From Ariolimax columbianus (taxonomy: Eukaryota > Mollusca > Gastropoda > Stylommatophora > Arionidae), in assembly GCA_036924085.1 (NCBI GenBank), contig JAVGWX010000008.1, positions 55,392,814 to 55,456,813 of the forward strand: a stretch of 64,000 nucleotides of DNA, written 5' to 3'. Shown one piece after another: positions 34,173 through 44,430 of this stretch. Position 1 is the first letter of the stretch, and each line of letters starts with the position of its first letter. The translations under genes and the position numbers were made by a program. The notes beneath the pieces are model-generated. The model searched no databases. It worked only from the letters and a program-made list of their open reading frames with translations, and was not told the DNA's origin.

Positions 34173-34730
34173 CAATTAAGAATTACAAAGTGCAACACTA
34201 CAAGTAGACAGCAGATATCTTCTGTCCACTTATGTCATTGGGCGTCGTTGAAAGATGTAACCTCCTTTGTTTCATATTTTGTTGGCAGGCAAATATCCGA
34301 TGGAGACTTGTCAGGTCGATCCCTGTTACCAACTGTTAGGTAACACCTTACCTCGAGACTAAACAGTACCTCGGTACAAAATTAAACAGGCGAAAATGTT
34401 AGTTCATTTGTAAATATACTCACCTGACCAGAAGGAAATAGTATGCCCACCTGCAATTCATCTACAAAGTTGGGGGTCTGGCCCAAACCAAACAACATGA
34501 AAGGGAGTTGCAGAGAAAAGTATGATGACTGTGACAGCTGTGTCGCTGAAACAGGTATCAGTACAAAACAAGAAACTACTATACTTATCTTTTTGTATTT
34601 TTTAATGTATCTTTGTTTAAGCTGTTTTACATTTAATACAGTAAATAAATAATTGTATGTCTATGCTTTGCAATAAATTAGACGTTTCCAGTATCTGAGA
34701 ATCTATTTATGTTCTTTCAGCGGCAAACAC
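34173..34730. other. unassigned
   Basis: No supported gene. A 69-codon frame at 34,443 has no recognisable homology. Confidence 0.5.
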
Positions 34731-34734
34731 GGCG

Positions 34735-35070
34735 CAGACGGCAGAACTCAAAGTTCTCCAGGTAGATCGGCCTGATACTGCACATTGTAGTTCCTGCATG
34801 TTGTTAAGGCCCATCATGGTGGACTCTCTAGTGATAGTCATGCATAGTGTCTCAATGGCCTGCCCCTCTTTCTGGTTACACTTGGTCTCTACATAATCGA
34901 TTGAACTTGAAGTCTGTTGCTGTTCATTCTAAGGACGTGTTTGATGCATGCTAAACATTTTTTTCCCTCAAGATAGTATCTTGTTTGTCTATCTTAAATT
35001 CTGTCCATCCAATGTTCAATAATTCTCTAAGACATTTATTTTCAAATGCATTCAGTCTATTTTCAAGAGT
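34735..35070 (-). mobile_element. LINE C-terminal relic
   Basis: Minus strand: RLNAFENKCLRELLNIGWTE (~35,068-35,005), FKIDKQDTIL, then RGAGH.DTMHDYH and NNMQELQCAVSGRSTWRTLS (~34,810-34,755), ending near 34,735. This is the end of an RTE-like ORF2 (kRLEAFExxCLRRxLxIxWT... WR). Confidence 0.65.
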
Positions 35071-35102
35071 TTATCTGAGAATCTATCTACCTATCTATCT
35101 TC

Positions 35103-35489
35103 AGTCCGAGTGGTCTGCCGGGGTCTTTTTGTATGACAAGGACAAGAATAGCACCACTGCCTCACAGAGAGCATGTCGCAAGAGGCGACTAACTGTGTGA
35201 CATGGCATAACACCAGCCATGGTTAGGTGGTTTGTTTAGAGCAGCATAGATGGCACCTAACAGGCTGCGGTTCTACTTTGCTCTAGTGTTTGAGTCTATT
35301 AAGATGGACTCGCACATCGGTTAACCACCTTCCGTAAGCGCTTGCCCCAGCGCAATGGAATATTAAGCTGCTTGAGCCTAGCTCGCTAAGCAGGAAACCT
35401 TTCTCACGGCTACATCCAGCTCATACCAGAGATGGGACCTGCACAGGGGCATCCGTCCCTGTAGAAGTACAGGTCGACTAAGAACTAAG
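35103..35489 (+). mobile_element. SINE-like repeat, ~385 bp, copy 2
   Basis: Near full-length partner of the intron 3 copy, in opposite orientation. Starts GTCCGAGTGGTCTGCCGGGG and ends AGTACAGGTCGACTAAGAAC. A 71-codon frame over the start is fortuitous. Confidence 0.75.
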
Positions 35490-36502
35490 AGCAGCAAAAA
35501 CAACCTATATGGTTCTAAATGGTTCGCTATATGTGCTTCTAAAGTACAGCACTTACATTTGCGCTAAATTGTTGTTGTCTTCGGTATTCTGAACAGAAAA
35601 GTCATTCATTATTGAGAAACAAATGTCATTCCTTTGACATCAATGTAAATATATTATTAAGGGTAACATTTTGTTATGCTACAAAATGCTTTTTTCATGT
35701 AAAGATATTCATTGCAACATTGACATTCAAACCATAGAATTAGACCAGATTATACATTTCTGTTAATCATCCTAATCCAGTTTTTGAAACAGAAAGCAGC
35801 ATAGTTCTACATTGGACCAAGAAGAGTTGAAAACAAATACGGCTTTACCAATAACGACATCGGTGTCATGGTTTCGTAAACATAATACAGAACTAATATT
35901 TGGAAGTGTTTATGAAGTTGCTAAATATAATGTTTTTAAGCTAAGTTTACAAATTTTTAACTTTGAGCACATGAAGCAAATAATGTGTTGAATGAAGGTT
36001 AAGATTTAACATTTAGGAGCACATAGTAAAAGCTTTTAAAGGCTTTTCTCTTTTACTTGACAAGCACACCTAAGTGATTTTGGTATTGATAAAATCACTG
36101 GTCTGTACAATGACATATACAATACAGGATCTACTTCGAATGATCTGCAAATGTCAGTCTTTTTACAACTACCTATGAAACGAAGTGCAAAATATTTTCA
36201 GATTTGAGAACAATCAACCTGCTTAATACTGATAAAAATTATACAGGCATAAAGCATGCAACAAAATTCATAGACAACAATTTGAATTTTGACAGAACAG
36301 TAGAACAAGAGAAGCAATATTTTGTATACGATCAGTAGCAGAGAAACAAATAGAAGTACAAAAAAGCATTTGCATGCGCTTTATAAACTAGAACTTTTTG
36401 ACAAAGAGTTCAGTATTGTTGTAGTAGTAGTTAGTTGTCCATCGCACGTGATGATGGCAACACCATCAAATGGTTGTCTTTTCATTATAGTGAGGAAGAA
36501 AC
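35490..36502. other. unassigned AT-rich spacer
   Basis: No supported feature. Possible very old RT debris at 36,180-36,330 (KHATKFIDNNLNFDRTVEQ), not convincing. Confidence 0.5.
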
Positions 36503-37488
36503 TGCGCTGGTCATCAACCTCACTCTCTGGACCCGAGCTACCAGGGGTCACTTGAAAACTTGCGGTATTCAATCGCTCACTGTTTCCGTTCATTGCTTTG
36601 AGAAGTGAGTGTCATACCTCTTTACCACAGCGACCAGAAGACATTTCTCATTCCAGTCATGTAGTTTCATCCCAAAGTGACTAGTGAATGATTGGAATGT
36701 CCATGCTCCTTGAATTCTCGCCTGCACAGTTATGCTGGTGCTGAAGGGGTCTGTGCTGATGGATCTGGGGTTTGTCATTGGCCATCTCTATCCTGATCAA
36801 AGGGTTAGTCCTGATGAGAATCATTGGTATCACTACTTCTGTCCGGCTGCAGCACCCCTCCCCCTGCCTTTGCACCTTGTTGTTTACTTGTAAATTGGCT
36901 GCCCCTTGAGAAGTGAACTAATGACGATGCTGGAATGTAGTTTTCATAGATTTTCTGTATGAGAACAGACTGCTGCGTATAGAAAATGCTAGCAATATTG
37001 ACAGCAAGGTGTATTTGACTAGGCCTCAGTGGCTTACAGTAGTCAATGAAATAGAAACAAAAAAACAGGTTTGAATGCATGATGTGGTGCGTTGGAAACG
37101 ATGAAATGTAATGTACCAAATAACTACCACATCGCGTAATGAACACAATGGTGGATTCCAATGCACAAATCCATTTACAATATTGTCATTGATTGCTGTT
37201 ATGACATGACAATACCATGCGAACTCGATCACAAGGTGAAAACATGTTGATGGAGCGATTTTGACAATGCCTGTTATCGATAACGGAGGCAAATTATGAA
37301 TTTGATTCGATGTAAGTGAAAAACACAGCACAATGAAACATATCGTGCACAAAAGTTATCCAAATATGATCCATCATTGGTGACCCACCATAGATATAGT
37401 AATATGAATCCATATCGGGCAATTAAAGCAGATAGAATAACACAAACTGGATGAAAGGGTTAAGTAGCCTGTAAAGGCGCTAGACTGG
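36503..37488. repeat. ~1-kb dispersed repeat, copy 2
   Basis: Partner of 33,117-34,172, about 3.4 kb downstream in the same orientation and somewhat shorter because of small indels. The tRNA-like head is again on minus at ~36,630-36,550. The two copies differ at many scattered sites, so the duplication is old. Confidence 0.75.
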
Positions 37489-37752
37489 AAACCTCAAACA
37501 TTATTATACAGTATTAGAAACTTATTAAATGTGTAGAATAAATAGGTATGGATGGAAAAGACAAAAATGATACTCAGTAACCTATACTGAGAGCAAACTG
37601 CCACAGCAATATCTGGCAGGATTTATTCATCATATGTAAAACAGAGTGGGAGACAAGGATTAGAACTGTTCCCCCAGTCTGTTAAACATTTTATTATCAT
37701 CATCACGTAGTATGTTCTTTCCAGAATGACAGCCGATTTTTAAGACACTCGA
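37489..37752. other. unassigned; (ATC)n LINE tail at the end
   Basis: The last ~65 bp (ATTATCATCATCACGTAGTA...AAGACACTCGA) match 3705-3770, the tail end of the TGATGA-tailed LINE in intron 1. Confidence 0.5.
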
Positions 37753-39134
37753 TTAGACGAAAGCATACTAAAGAAACTGTACACTGGAAGAGTGAGACCA
37801 GTTCTCGAGTATGGCATTGCGGCATGGACAACAGCAGCAAAGGCGAACTTCGATAAAGTTAGCAAACTCCAAAAACCAAGCCATGAGAGTTATAACAGGA
37901 GGCATGAAGTCAACGCCAATTGTAGAACTTGAAAAGATTACAAAACTGCAATCCATGACCGATAGAAGAGACTGCAGAGCCCAGCTGCAGTCAGAGAAAC
38001 TCCGAAGACTGACTGACCATCCAGTGCACCAGAGACTAAACAATTTGGGAAATGGGAAACTAAAGCGGAGAAACTTTGCAGAAATAGCCAAAGCAAAGAT
38101 GCACGAAGATCCCATAAACGCACTAACAACACCAAAGCTCATCACTACTGTACGAAAACCTACCTGGAGGCAGGATATATTTCCAGAGGTGGTAGAAAAT
38201 ACACCAGGTATTGGAAACAAAAACTGCCAGACTGAAAAAGAAAGGAGAGATACTACCCTAAGCTTTACATCGAAAAACTACCCAAGCATGAACTGGACCC
38301 ATGCATACACCGACGGCTCTGTAACAAACACTGCACAGAACCGAGGGGCAGGAGCATTCCTGAACCTACCAAACGGCAGAGAAATAACACTGTCATTCGC
38401 TACTGGTAAGTATACAAGCAATTTCAGAGCGGAGGCAGAGGCACTGAGGGCGGCAGTGGAAGAAATGGTGACGCATAAAGAGAATGAAAGCCATATAGTC
38501 CTGCTTACAGATGCTCTCGCCGTAGTCACAGCGCTAAAAAGCCAGAAAAACACTGAGCTTAATGACTTAAGAGCAGCACTCTGCAAACTCTGCCAGCAGT
38601 CCGCACCAAAAAGGGTAGTGGTACAGTGGGTCCCATCACACTGCAACATCCAAGGCAACGAGGATGCAGACAGACTGGCAAAAGAAGGCGCAAGACTACC
38701 ACAAACAGATACTAGTATGACGCACGAAGAGTCAAAACGGCTTATCAAAGCCAGATACATGACCAAATGGGAAACCGAACATACTGGTTACACCAAAAAC
38801 GATGCATATTACCAGCTGAACAGAAAAGAGCAGGTCGTTGTCTTTAGACTTCGCACTGGCCACAATAGACTGAGGTACCACCTATTCAACAAATTAAAGA
38901 TAGGTGGAACCGACGAATGCCCGTGTGGTACCGGGAAAATGACCGCTGAACATCTGCTGCAGAACTGCCCGACATACGAGGATCAGAGAGAGCAGATGTG
39001 GCCATCACCAGTGGAACCACAAGACAAGCTCTATGGCAGTGTCGACAGCCTCAGGATGACCGCCACTTTTTTCGAAATAATAATGGTTACTGTCTGACTG
39101 CGTACGAAGAAGAAGAAGAAGAAGAAGAAGAAGA
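37753..39134 (+). mobile_element. Jockey-type LINE copy J2, 5'-truncated
   Basis: From the RT thumb (ILKKLYTGRVRPVLEYGIAA) through tether, RNase H and zinc-binding C-terminus to a 3' UTR and a (GAA)n tail at 39,106-39,134. One extra A at 37,871-37,875 shifts the frame at the start. Best-preserved member of the J1-J3 family here. Confidence 0.9.
37811..39097 (+). pseudogene. Jockey-type ORF2 C-terminal part: tether, RNase H, zinc-binding end
   Basis: 428 codons. Residues ~1-20 are out of frame; the true protein frame begins at NQAMRVITGGMKSTP (~22). RNase H spans ~165-295 with the four catalytic acids in place: Asp168 (AYTDGS), Glu208 (FRAEAEAL), Asp234 (LLTDALA) and Asp287 (GNEDADRLA), plus His277 (VPSHCNI). 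A C-x-C-x9-H-x4-C motif (CPCGTGKMTAEHLLQNC, 370-386) follows. RNase H would remove the RNA strand during target-primed reverse transcription. Since the copy lacks endonuclease and most RT it cannot move on its own. Confidence 0.9.
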
Positions 39135-39139
39135 CAGGG

Positions 39140-40044
39140 AAGAACCACTACAGAAGAGATATTTAATTTAAGACTGCAAAGCAAGAAATATCTGGAACAG
39201 CAATATACATTGTATCATTTGTTTGCTGATTTTAAGAAGGCGTTTGATAGGGTATGACATAAAGCGCAATGGGCAACCATGAGGATGTATAAGATCAACA
39301 TAAATATTATAAAGGTCCTTGAACATCTGTATGACAAGGCGTCCACCACAGTTCTTGTTAATGGGAGGTGTGGAGACTGGTTTCTCACATCAGTCGGTGT
39401 GAGACAGGGTTGTACACGATCCCTAACTCTGTTCAAAATATTCTATGATGGAATAATGAGCGAGGCACTTGGAGATCACGTTGATACTGTCAGTGGGTGG
39501 GGGGGGGGGGGGGGGGGGCTGCCGAATGATTATCTACCTTCACTTTGCAGATGACATCGATGGGTTGGCAAGCACAGAAGCAGAACTCCAGGATAGGTCA
39601 GAAGGCTCGATGATACAGCTCTTGTCTAAGGAGTTGAACGCTGGAAAGACAAAATTAATGACCAACAACACCGAGGGCTTCAACAGTAGGATAAAAGCTA
39701 ATGGTCAGGATCTCGAAATGGTTGACCGTTTTAGAAGATCTGGGTTCGATTGTAAGTGATAAAGAATTAAAATATGAGGTGTTGGCCAGAATAGCACAGA
39801 CAATAGTGGCGTTTGCACGACTCAAAATCTGGCAAGATTAACAGTTAGCACTATGCACACAACTCAGGTTAATGCGCAAGCTAATCCTGTCAATATCCCT
39901 CTATGCTTGTGAGACGTGGATAATTACAGCTGACCTGCACCGGAGGATACAGGGCTTGGCGATGAGATGTTTCCGAAGACTTCTAAACGTCACGTACAAA
40001 GATCAAGTTACAAATGAGGAAATATGAGAAAGAATTACAACAGC
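39140..40044 (+). mobile_element. RTE-like LINE RT relic
   Basis: LFADFKKAFDRV (~39,220-39,255, motif A), SVGVRQGCTRSLTLF (~39,393-39,437, motif B), LHFADDIDGLASTEAELQ (~39,540-39,590, motif C), then SISLYACETWIITADLHRRI, AMRCFRRLLNVTYKD and QVTNEEI (~39,890-40,025). Starts right after the J2 tail and is cut by the CR1 piece at 40,045. A G20 run at 39,499-39,518 disrupts it between motifs B and C. Confidence 0.8.
39499..39518 (+). repeat. G20 homopolymer inside an RT relic
   Basis: 20 consecutive G after CAGTGGGTG; replaces codons between RT motifs B and C. Confidence 0.9.
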
Positions 40045-40530
40045 AATAGGACCTTTTAACTTAACGTCTTTATACTGGTTTTGAAGACCCTGCAGAGTCT
40101 GTATACAACCAGTTTCATTGACATCACCTTGCTCTAAAAGCGATACGCATCCAATTTATTCTTAAATACATTAACTGTCCTTGCCTCCACTACCTCCCCT
40201 GGCAATGCATTCCAAGCATTCACCATTCTCTGACTAAAAAAATATTTCCTAATATCTAATATGGACATCTCTTTAGTCAACTTGTAGCTATGCCCTCTTG
40301 TTATTGTGGGTGGCTGTATTAAAAAAACAACTTGTTATAGTCTAATTTATCCATTCCTCTGATCATCTTAAAACCTGTATTAAGTCCCCACGAATTCTTC
40401 TCTCTTCTCTCTTCACTGTAGGCTGGTTTTTCTGAGTCTTTCCTCATAACTGTTATTCTGGAATTCCACTATCAGCTTTGTCGCTCTTCTTTGTATTCTT
40501 TCCAGCATGTTTATATCCCCTCTATGATAT
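40045..40530 (-). mobile_element. CR1-type LINE, 3' fragment
   Basis: Minus orientation: starts on plus with the tail TTTTAACTTAACGTC, then the 3' UTR and C-terminal codons back to the region around ERIQKRATK. Retains TTTTAAGATGATCAG, i.e. no deletion at the site where the 22.5-kb copy is frameshifted. It ends an RTE-like relic abruptly, so it inserted there. Confidence 0.85.
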
Positions 40531-40890
40531 CTGATATCTTTTTATAGATTAGTTTTTATACAGATTTGTAAACACATAAACATACCTACACCTATCTGAT
40601 CACTCCCAGTTGGTGTTGTACTTTGAAATCTTGCTGTAGAACCAACTTGATTCACACCATAAGGGTTGCAAAATAAAATTATAAATAACTAGAAATGCAG
40701 CAAAAGTCATATGGATAAACAATAAAAGTCATATGGATAAGCAAAGTGGTCTGTGTATAAAGTAAAGTGTTTCCTTCAGCAGATTTAACCGCTGGTCAGG
40801 AATGAAGTGTTCGAGATTTCAATATACTAAGCTTGTGTGGGATGGGGTGTCCAGTGATAAGGTGTCTGCCTCGGGTGGCGGAGGTAGTGT
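40531..40890. other. unassigned
   Basis: AT-rich. A ~22-bp word (AAAAGTCATATGGATAA) occurs twice at 40,703-40,742; nothing else. Confidence 0.5.
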
Positions 40891-40892
40891 TT

Positions 40893-41925
40893 TCTTCTTC
40901 TTTCTTCTTCTTCGTAAGCTGTCAAACGTCAATCTGTACTTTTTGGAAAAAAGCAGCTGTCATCCTGAGGATGTCGATACTGCCATAGAGCTTGTCTAGT
41001 GTTGCCACTGGTGATGGCCACATGTGCTTTCTCTGATCCTCGTATGTCGGGCAGTTTTGCAGTAAATGTTCAGCGGTCATTTTCCCGGTACCACACGAGC
41101 ATTCGTCAGTGCCACCTATCTTCAATTTGTTGAATAGGTGGTACCTCAGTCTATTGTGGCCTGTGCGCAGTCTGAAGACCACGACCTGCTCTCTTCTGTT
41201 CAACTGGTTATAGGCATCGTTTTTTGTGTAGCCAGTATGTTCTATTTCCCATTTGGTCATGTATCTAGCTCTAATAAGCCGTTTTGACTCTTCGTAGTTC
41301 ACACTAGGGTCTGATTGTGGTAGTCTTGCACCTTCTTTTGCCAGTCTGTCCGCCTCCTCGTTGCCTTGGATGTTACAGTTGGATCTAGTTCTACAATTGG
41401 GGTTGACTTCATGCCTCCTGTTATAACTCTCATGGCTTGGTTTTGAAGTTTGCTAATTTTGTCAAAGTTCGCCTTTGCTGATGTGGTCCATGCCGCAATG
41501 CCATACTCGAGAACTGTACAGTTTCTTTAGTATACTTGCGTCTGCTCCCCATTTTGTGCCATCAAGTTTACTGATGATTGCCATTCCTTGTCTTGCTCTC
41601 ATTCGGTTTCTCTCGATCTGACTTTTCCATGTCATGCGCCAGTCAAATGTGACTCCCATGTAGTTTGGGTTGTCGTTTGGCCGCACGTATTTGCCGTTAA
41701 GACTTATTTTGGTGTTTTGGGGTTTGTTTGAAAGCGAGAATATCGTACATGTTGTTTTTTCCTCGTTTATTTTGACCAGCCATGAGTTCACCCACTCCTC
41801 CAGCGATGATAGGGCCTGCTGCATCCGATTACTTGCTATGGTGAGATTCTTTTCAGAGGTCCACATAGCCAGATCGTCTGCAAACATGGAGCTGTGGACT
41901 CTTCTTTGTATATTGGTAGTGTGTA
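40893..41925 (-). mobile_element. Jockey-type LINE copy J3 with internal deletion
   Basis: Minus strand: RT motif C (MFADDLAMW, ~41,887) and thumb to 41,462, then GGMKSTPIVELD fused directly to the NIQGNEEADRLAKEG region at ~41,385, then the C-terminus (41,302-40,922) and a (GAA)-rich tail at ~40,893-40,915. Relative to J2 about 720 bp covering most of the tether and the first three RNase H acids are missing. Confidence 0.88.
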
Positions 41926-41929
41926 GGAA

Positions 41930-42250
41930 TCACGGTGGAGGCTGGGATTTTTTTTACGTGGATCTTCTGGTAAAAATTCACCCGATCTCTGGGTAGTGAG
42001 ATCGGACTTCCGTGTTCAGTGTCGAGCACGTTAAAAACTCCCTGGCAGTTTGAAATCGGAAAGAGTAGGATTAAAGGCCGTTGCCCGGATAAAATTGAAG
42101 TTAAAATCTACACAAATTATTTGTACCTCTTCTCGGGTGGTTTGTTAAGAGCAACTAAATGGCGCTTAACTGACTGCGGGTCTAATTAGCTCTAGTGTTT
42201 GTATTTATTAAAATGGTCTCGCACATCAGTAAACACTACCCCCCAAGAAA
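41930..42250 (+). mobile_element. partial SINE-like repeat, copy 3, and unassigned flank
   Basis: 42,130-42,245 matches the middle of the 385-bp repeat (GGTGGTTTGTTAAGAGC, GCTCTAGTGTTTGTATT). The preceding 200 bp are unassigned. Confidence 0.55.
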
Positions 42251-42252
42251 CT

Positions 42253-42301
42253 GGTTCTATACAAACTCCGTAGAGTCGTCTTAACCAGTTTAAAGACGTT
42301 A
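42253..42301 (+). mobile_element. CR1-type 3' UTR and tail
   Basis: AACTGGTTCTATACAAACTC...TTTAAAGACGTTAAGTTAG matches the last ~50 bp of the CR1-type elements. It leads without a break into the pentamer satellite. Confidence 0.8.
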
Positions 42302-42955
42302 AGTTAGGTTAAGTGGAGTGGAGTGGATTGAAGTGGAGTGTGGATTGAAGTGGAGTGGAGTGGATTGAAGTGAAGTGGAGTAAAGTTGAGTGGAGTCGAG
42401 CCGAACCTTGCAACGTCAAGTTACGTTAAGTTAGGTGAAGTAAGTGGAGTGAAGGGGAGTGGAGTCGAGTTGAGTCGAGCCGAGCCATGCCACGTCACGT
42501 TACGTTAAGAGGAGGAGAGTTAATTGAAGTGAAGTGGAGTCGAGTTGAGTCGAGATGAGCCATGCCACGTCACGTTACGTTAAGTTAATTTAAGTTAAAT
42601 GGAGTGGAGTGGAGTGGAGTGGAGTGGATTGGATTAAAGTGAAGTGGAGTCGAGTGGAGTCGAGCCGAGCCATGTCACGTTACGTTAAGTTAATTTAAGT
42701 TAAGTGGAGTGAAGTGGATTGGATTGAAGTGAAGTGGAGTCGAGCCGAGCCATGTCACGTCACGTTACGTTAAGTGGAGTGGAGTGGATTGAAGTGAAGT
42801 GGAGTCGAGTGGAGGTGAGTCGAGCCATGTCACGTTACGTTAAGTGAAGGGGAGTTAATTGAAGTGAAGTGCAGTCGAGTGGAGTCGAGCCGAGCCATGC
42901 CACGTCATGTCACATTACGTTAAGTTAAGTTAAGTGGAGTGGTGTGGAGTGTTTA
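42302..42955. repeat. pentamer-based satellite with higher-order structure
   Basis: About 650 bp made almost wholly of 5-bp words: TTAAG, TGGAG, TGAAG, TGGAT, TCGAG, CCGAG, CCATG, CCACG, TCACG, TTACG. They recur in the same order (TGGAG-rich, then TCGAGCCGAGCCATG, then CACGTCACGTTACGTTAAG) roughly every 75-120 bp, about seven times. It abuts a CR1-type (GTTAA)n tail on its left. Confidence 0.88.
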
Positions 42956-43039
42956 TAAACAGGTTTTGATCTTTACTATGTCCATTTACGGCTAAAAAAA
43001 ATAAAAGAAGATACATAGTGGAAACGTGTAAAGATATAG

Positions 43040-43405
43040 AAAAGGCAGAGAGAGAGAAACCTTTAGGGCAATAAGAACACTGGCAAGGGAGTTTCCGAGT
43101 ATACCGAGATCAACAAGCCGTTGTCTTAGTATCTGGGCAAACATCAGATTGGTTTGCAGTACAAAAGGGAGTACGACAGAGATGTATCCTCTCACCTTAT
43201 CTGTACAACATATATGCGGAATGTATAATGAGACATGTTCGAGATGACGTGAATATTGAAATGTTCGACCCATTTCCGATTGGGGGGTACGAGATTCCAG
43301 AGTTACGATACGCAGATGACACAGTGATACTATCAGGAAGTGCAAAAGGGCTACAGCAGCTACTTTCAGCTATTCCTACATGCTGTTGCAAACCGCTACT
43401 GAACG
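43040..43405 (+). mobile_element. LINE RT relic
   Basis: VQKGVRQRCILSPYLYNIYA (motif B, GVRQGCILSP type; ~43,165-43,220), then IPELRYADDTVILSGSAKGL (motif C; ~43,293-43,352). The last part is an open frame to 43,510 that runs into a (CAA)n tract at 43,449-43,495. Confidence 0.75.
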
Positions 43406-43410
43406 CCCTT

Positions 43411-44000
43411 TCCGGTGCACAGAAGAGTGATATTACTTATGGCGGGCATACAACAACAACAACAACAATAACAACAACAACAAAAACAACAACAGGATGT
43501 TGTGCCTTTTGAAGTCAGGATGTCGGCTCTTTCATTGTTATAAACTAACTATACAGGAGCCGTGGTTACAAGAAATGCTTTCTTGGCATGGATCAAGTCA
43601 CACACTTGACTCTAACCCTTTTCATGTAGCCGTAGAAACTTATTCACTTTTCTAATCGTGTTTACTTACACTCAACTCTATCAAATCATATTCTTATTAA
43701 TAACTGTACCTGTACCTCGCTTAGTGTTAGTGAAGTAAATGTGGCGAGTTCGGGAGTTGGCCACTCCACCTCATAAAAAGCTGAGGAAAAGTACAGTGAA
43801 GTCTGTAACACTTCAACCTCGACAGCAGAGAGTCCTTCATGATTACCTTTTCCTTTTCTTGCTAAAACCAATTACCTCGCATCCTTTTTAACACCTGTAC
43901 CAATTAAGTCATTAAACAATATACATCTTTCTTTCCTTCCTTTTCATTTATTCCTCTTGCCTGTCTTTGTCTCTCTCTCTCTCTCTCTCTCTCATTTACA

Positions 44001-44032
<32 letters not shown>

Positions 44033-44299
44033 ACACCTTGGTCTTCTTGTTTCTCTGTACTCTCCACAATCAATGCTACCAACTAATGTGTGACAAACAT
44101 GAACTCCAATGTCCGCCGCCCACTACCAGTTAAGGAACATCACAAAATGCACAAGGGAGTAAAGCTCACGAACAAAAACATGCCTTGAACACCTGCCAAC
44201 CGTAGCGACAATCCGCTGGACAAACTTGATTATGTCAAGGAAAGAATGTCAGAATATAAACACAGCCAACTCGCTGTTTTTATTCATGGATACATCAAA
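43411..44299. other. unassigned with simple repeats
   Basis: (CAA)n at 43,449-43,495 and (CT)n at about 43,971-44,032. No gene recognised. Confidence 0.55.
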
Positions 44300-44430
44300 T
44301 AATTCAAATATACTGCAGTCGGGGATGTTGTGGTAGAAACTTCCCTATAAGAGGGCTCAGCTTTTATGAGATGGGGGTAGCCAGTTCCCTTCCTTGCTGT
44401 CTTGACTTACAATATCACGGATATGTAAAT
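44300..44430 (+). mobile_element. dispersed short repeat (GTCGGGGAT family), partial
   Basis: CTGCAGTCGGGGATGTTGTG and TTTTATGAGATGGGGG..CCAGTTCCCTTCCTTGCTGT match 22,035-22,130. Non-coding. Confidence 0.4.

Noticed and set aside
34443..34780. Possible pair of small exons (GT at 34,553, AG near 34,720)
   Set aside because: The second block is the minus-strand C-terminus of a LINE, and the first has no homology or signal peptide.
37811..39097. 428-codon ORF as a host ribonuclease H
   Set aside because: Jockey-type tether, zinc-binding C-terminus, (GAA)n tail and paralogues at 17.5 and 41 kb show it is a LINE.
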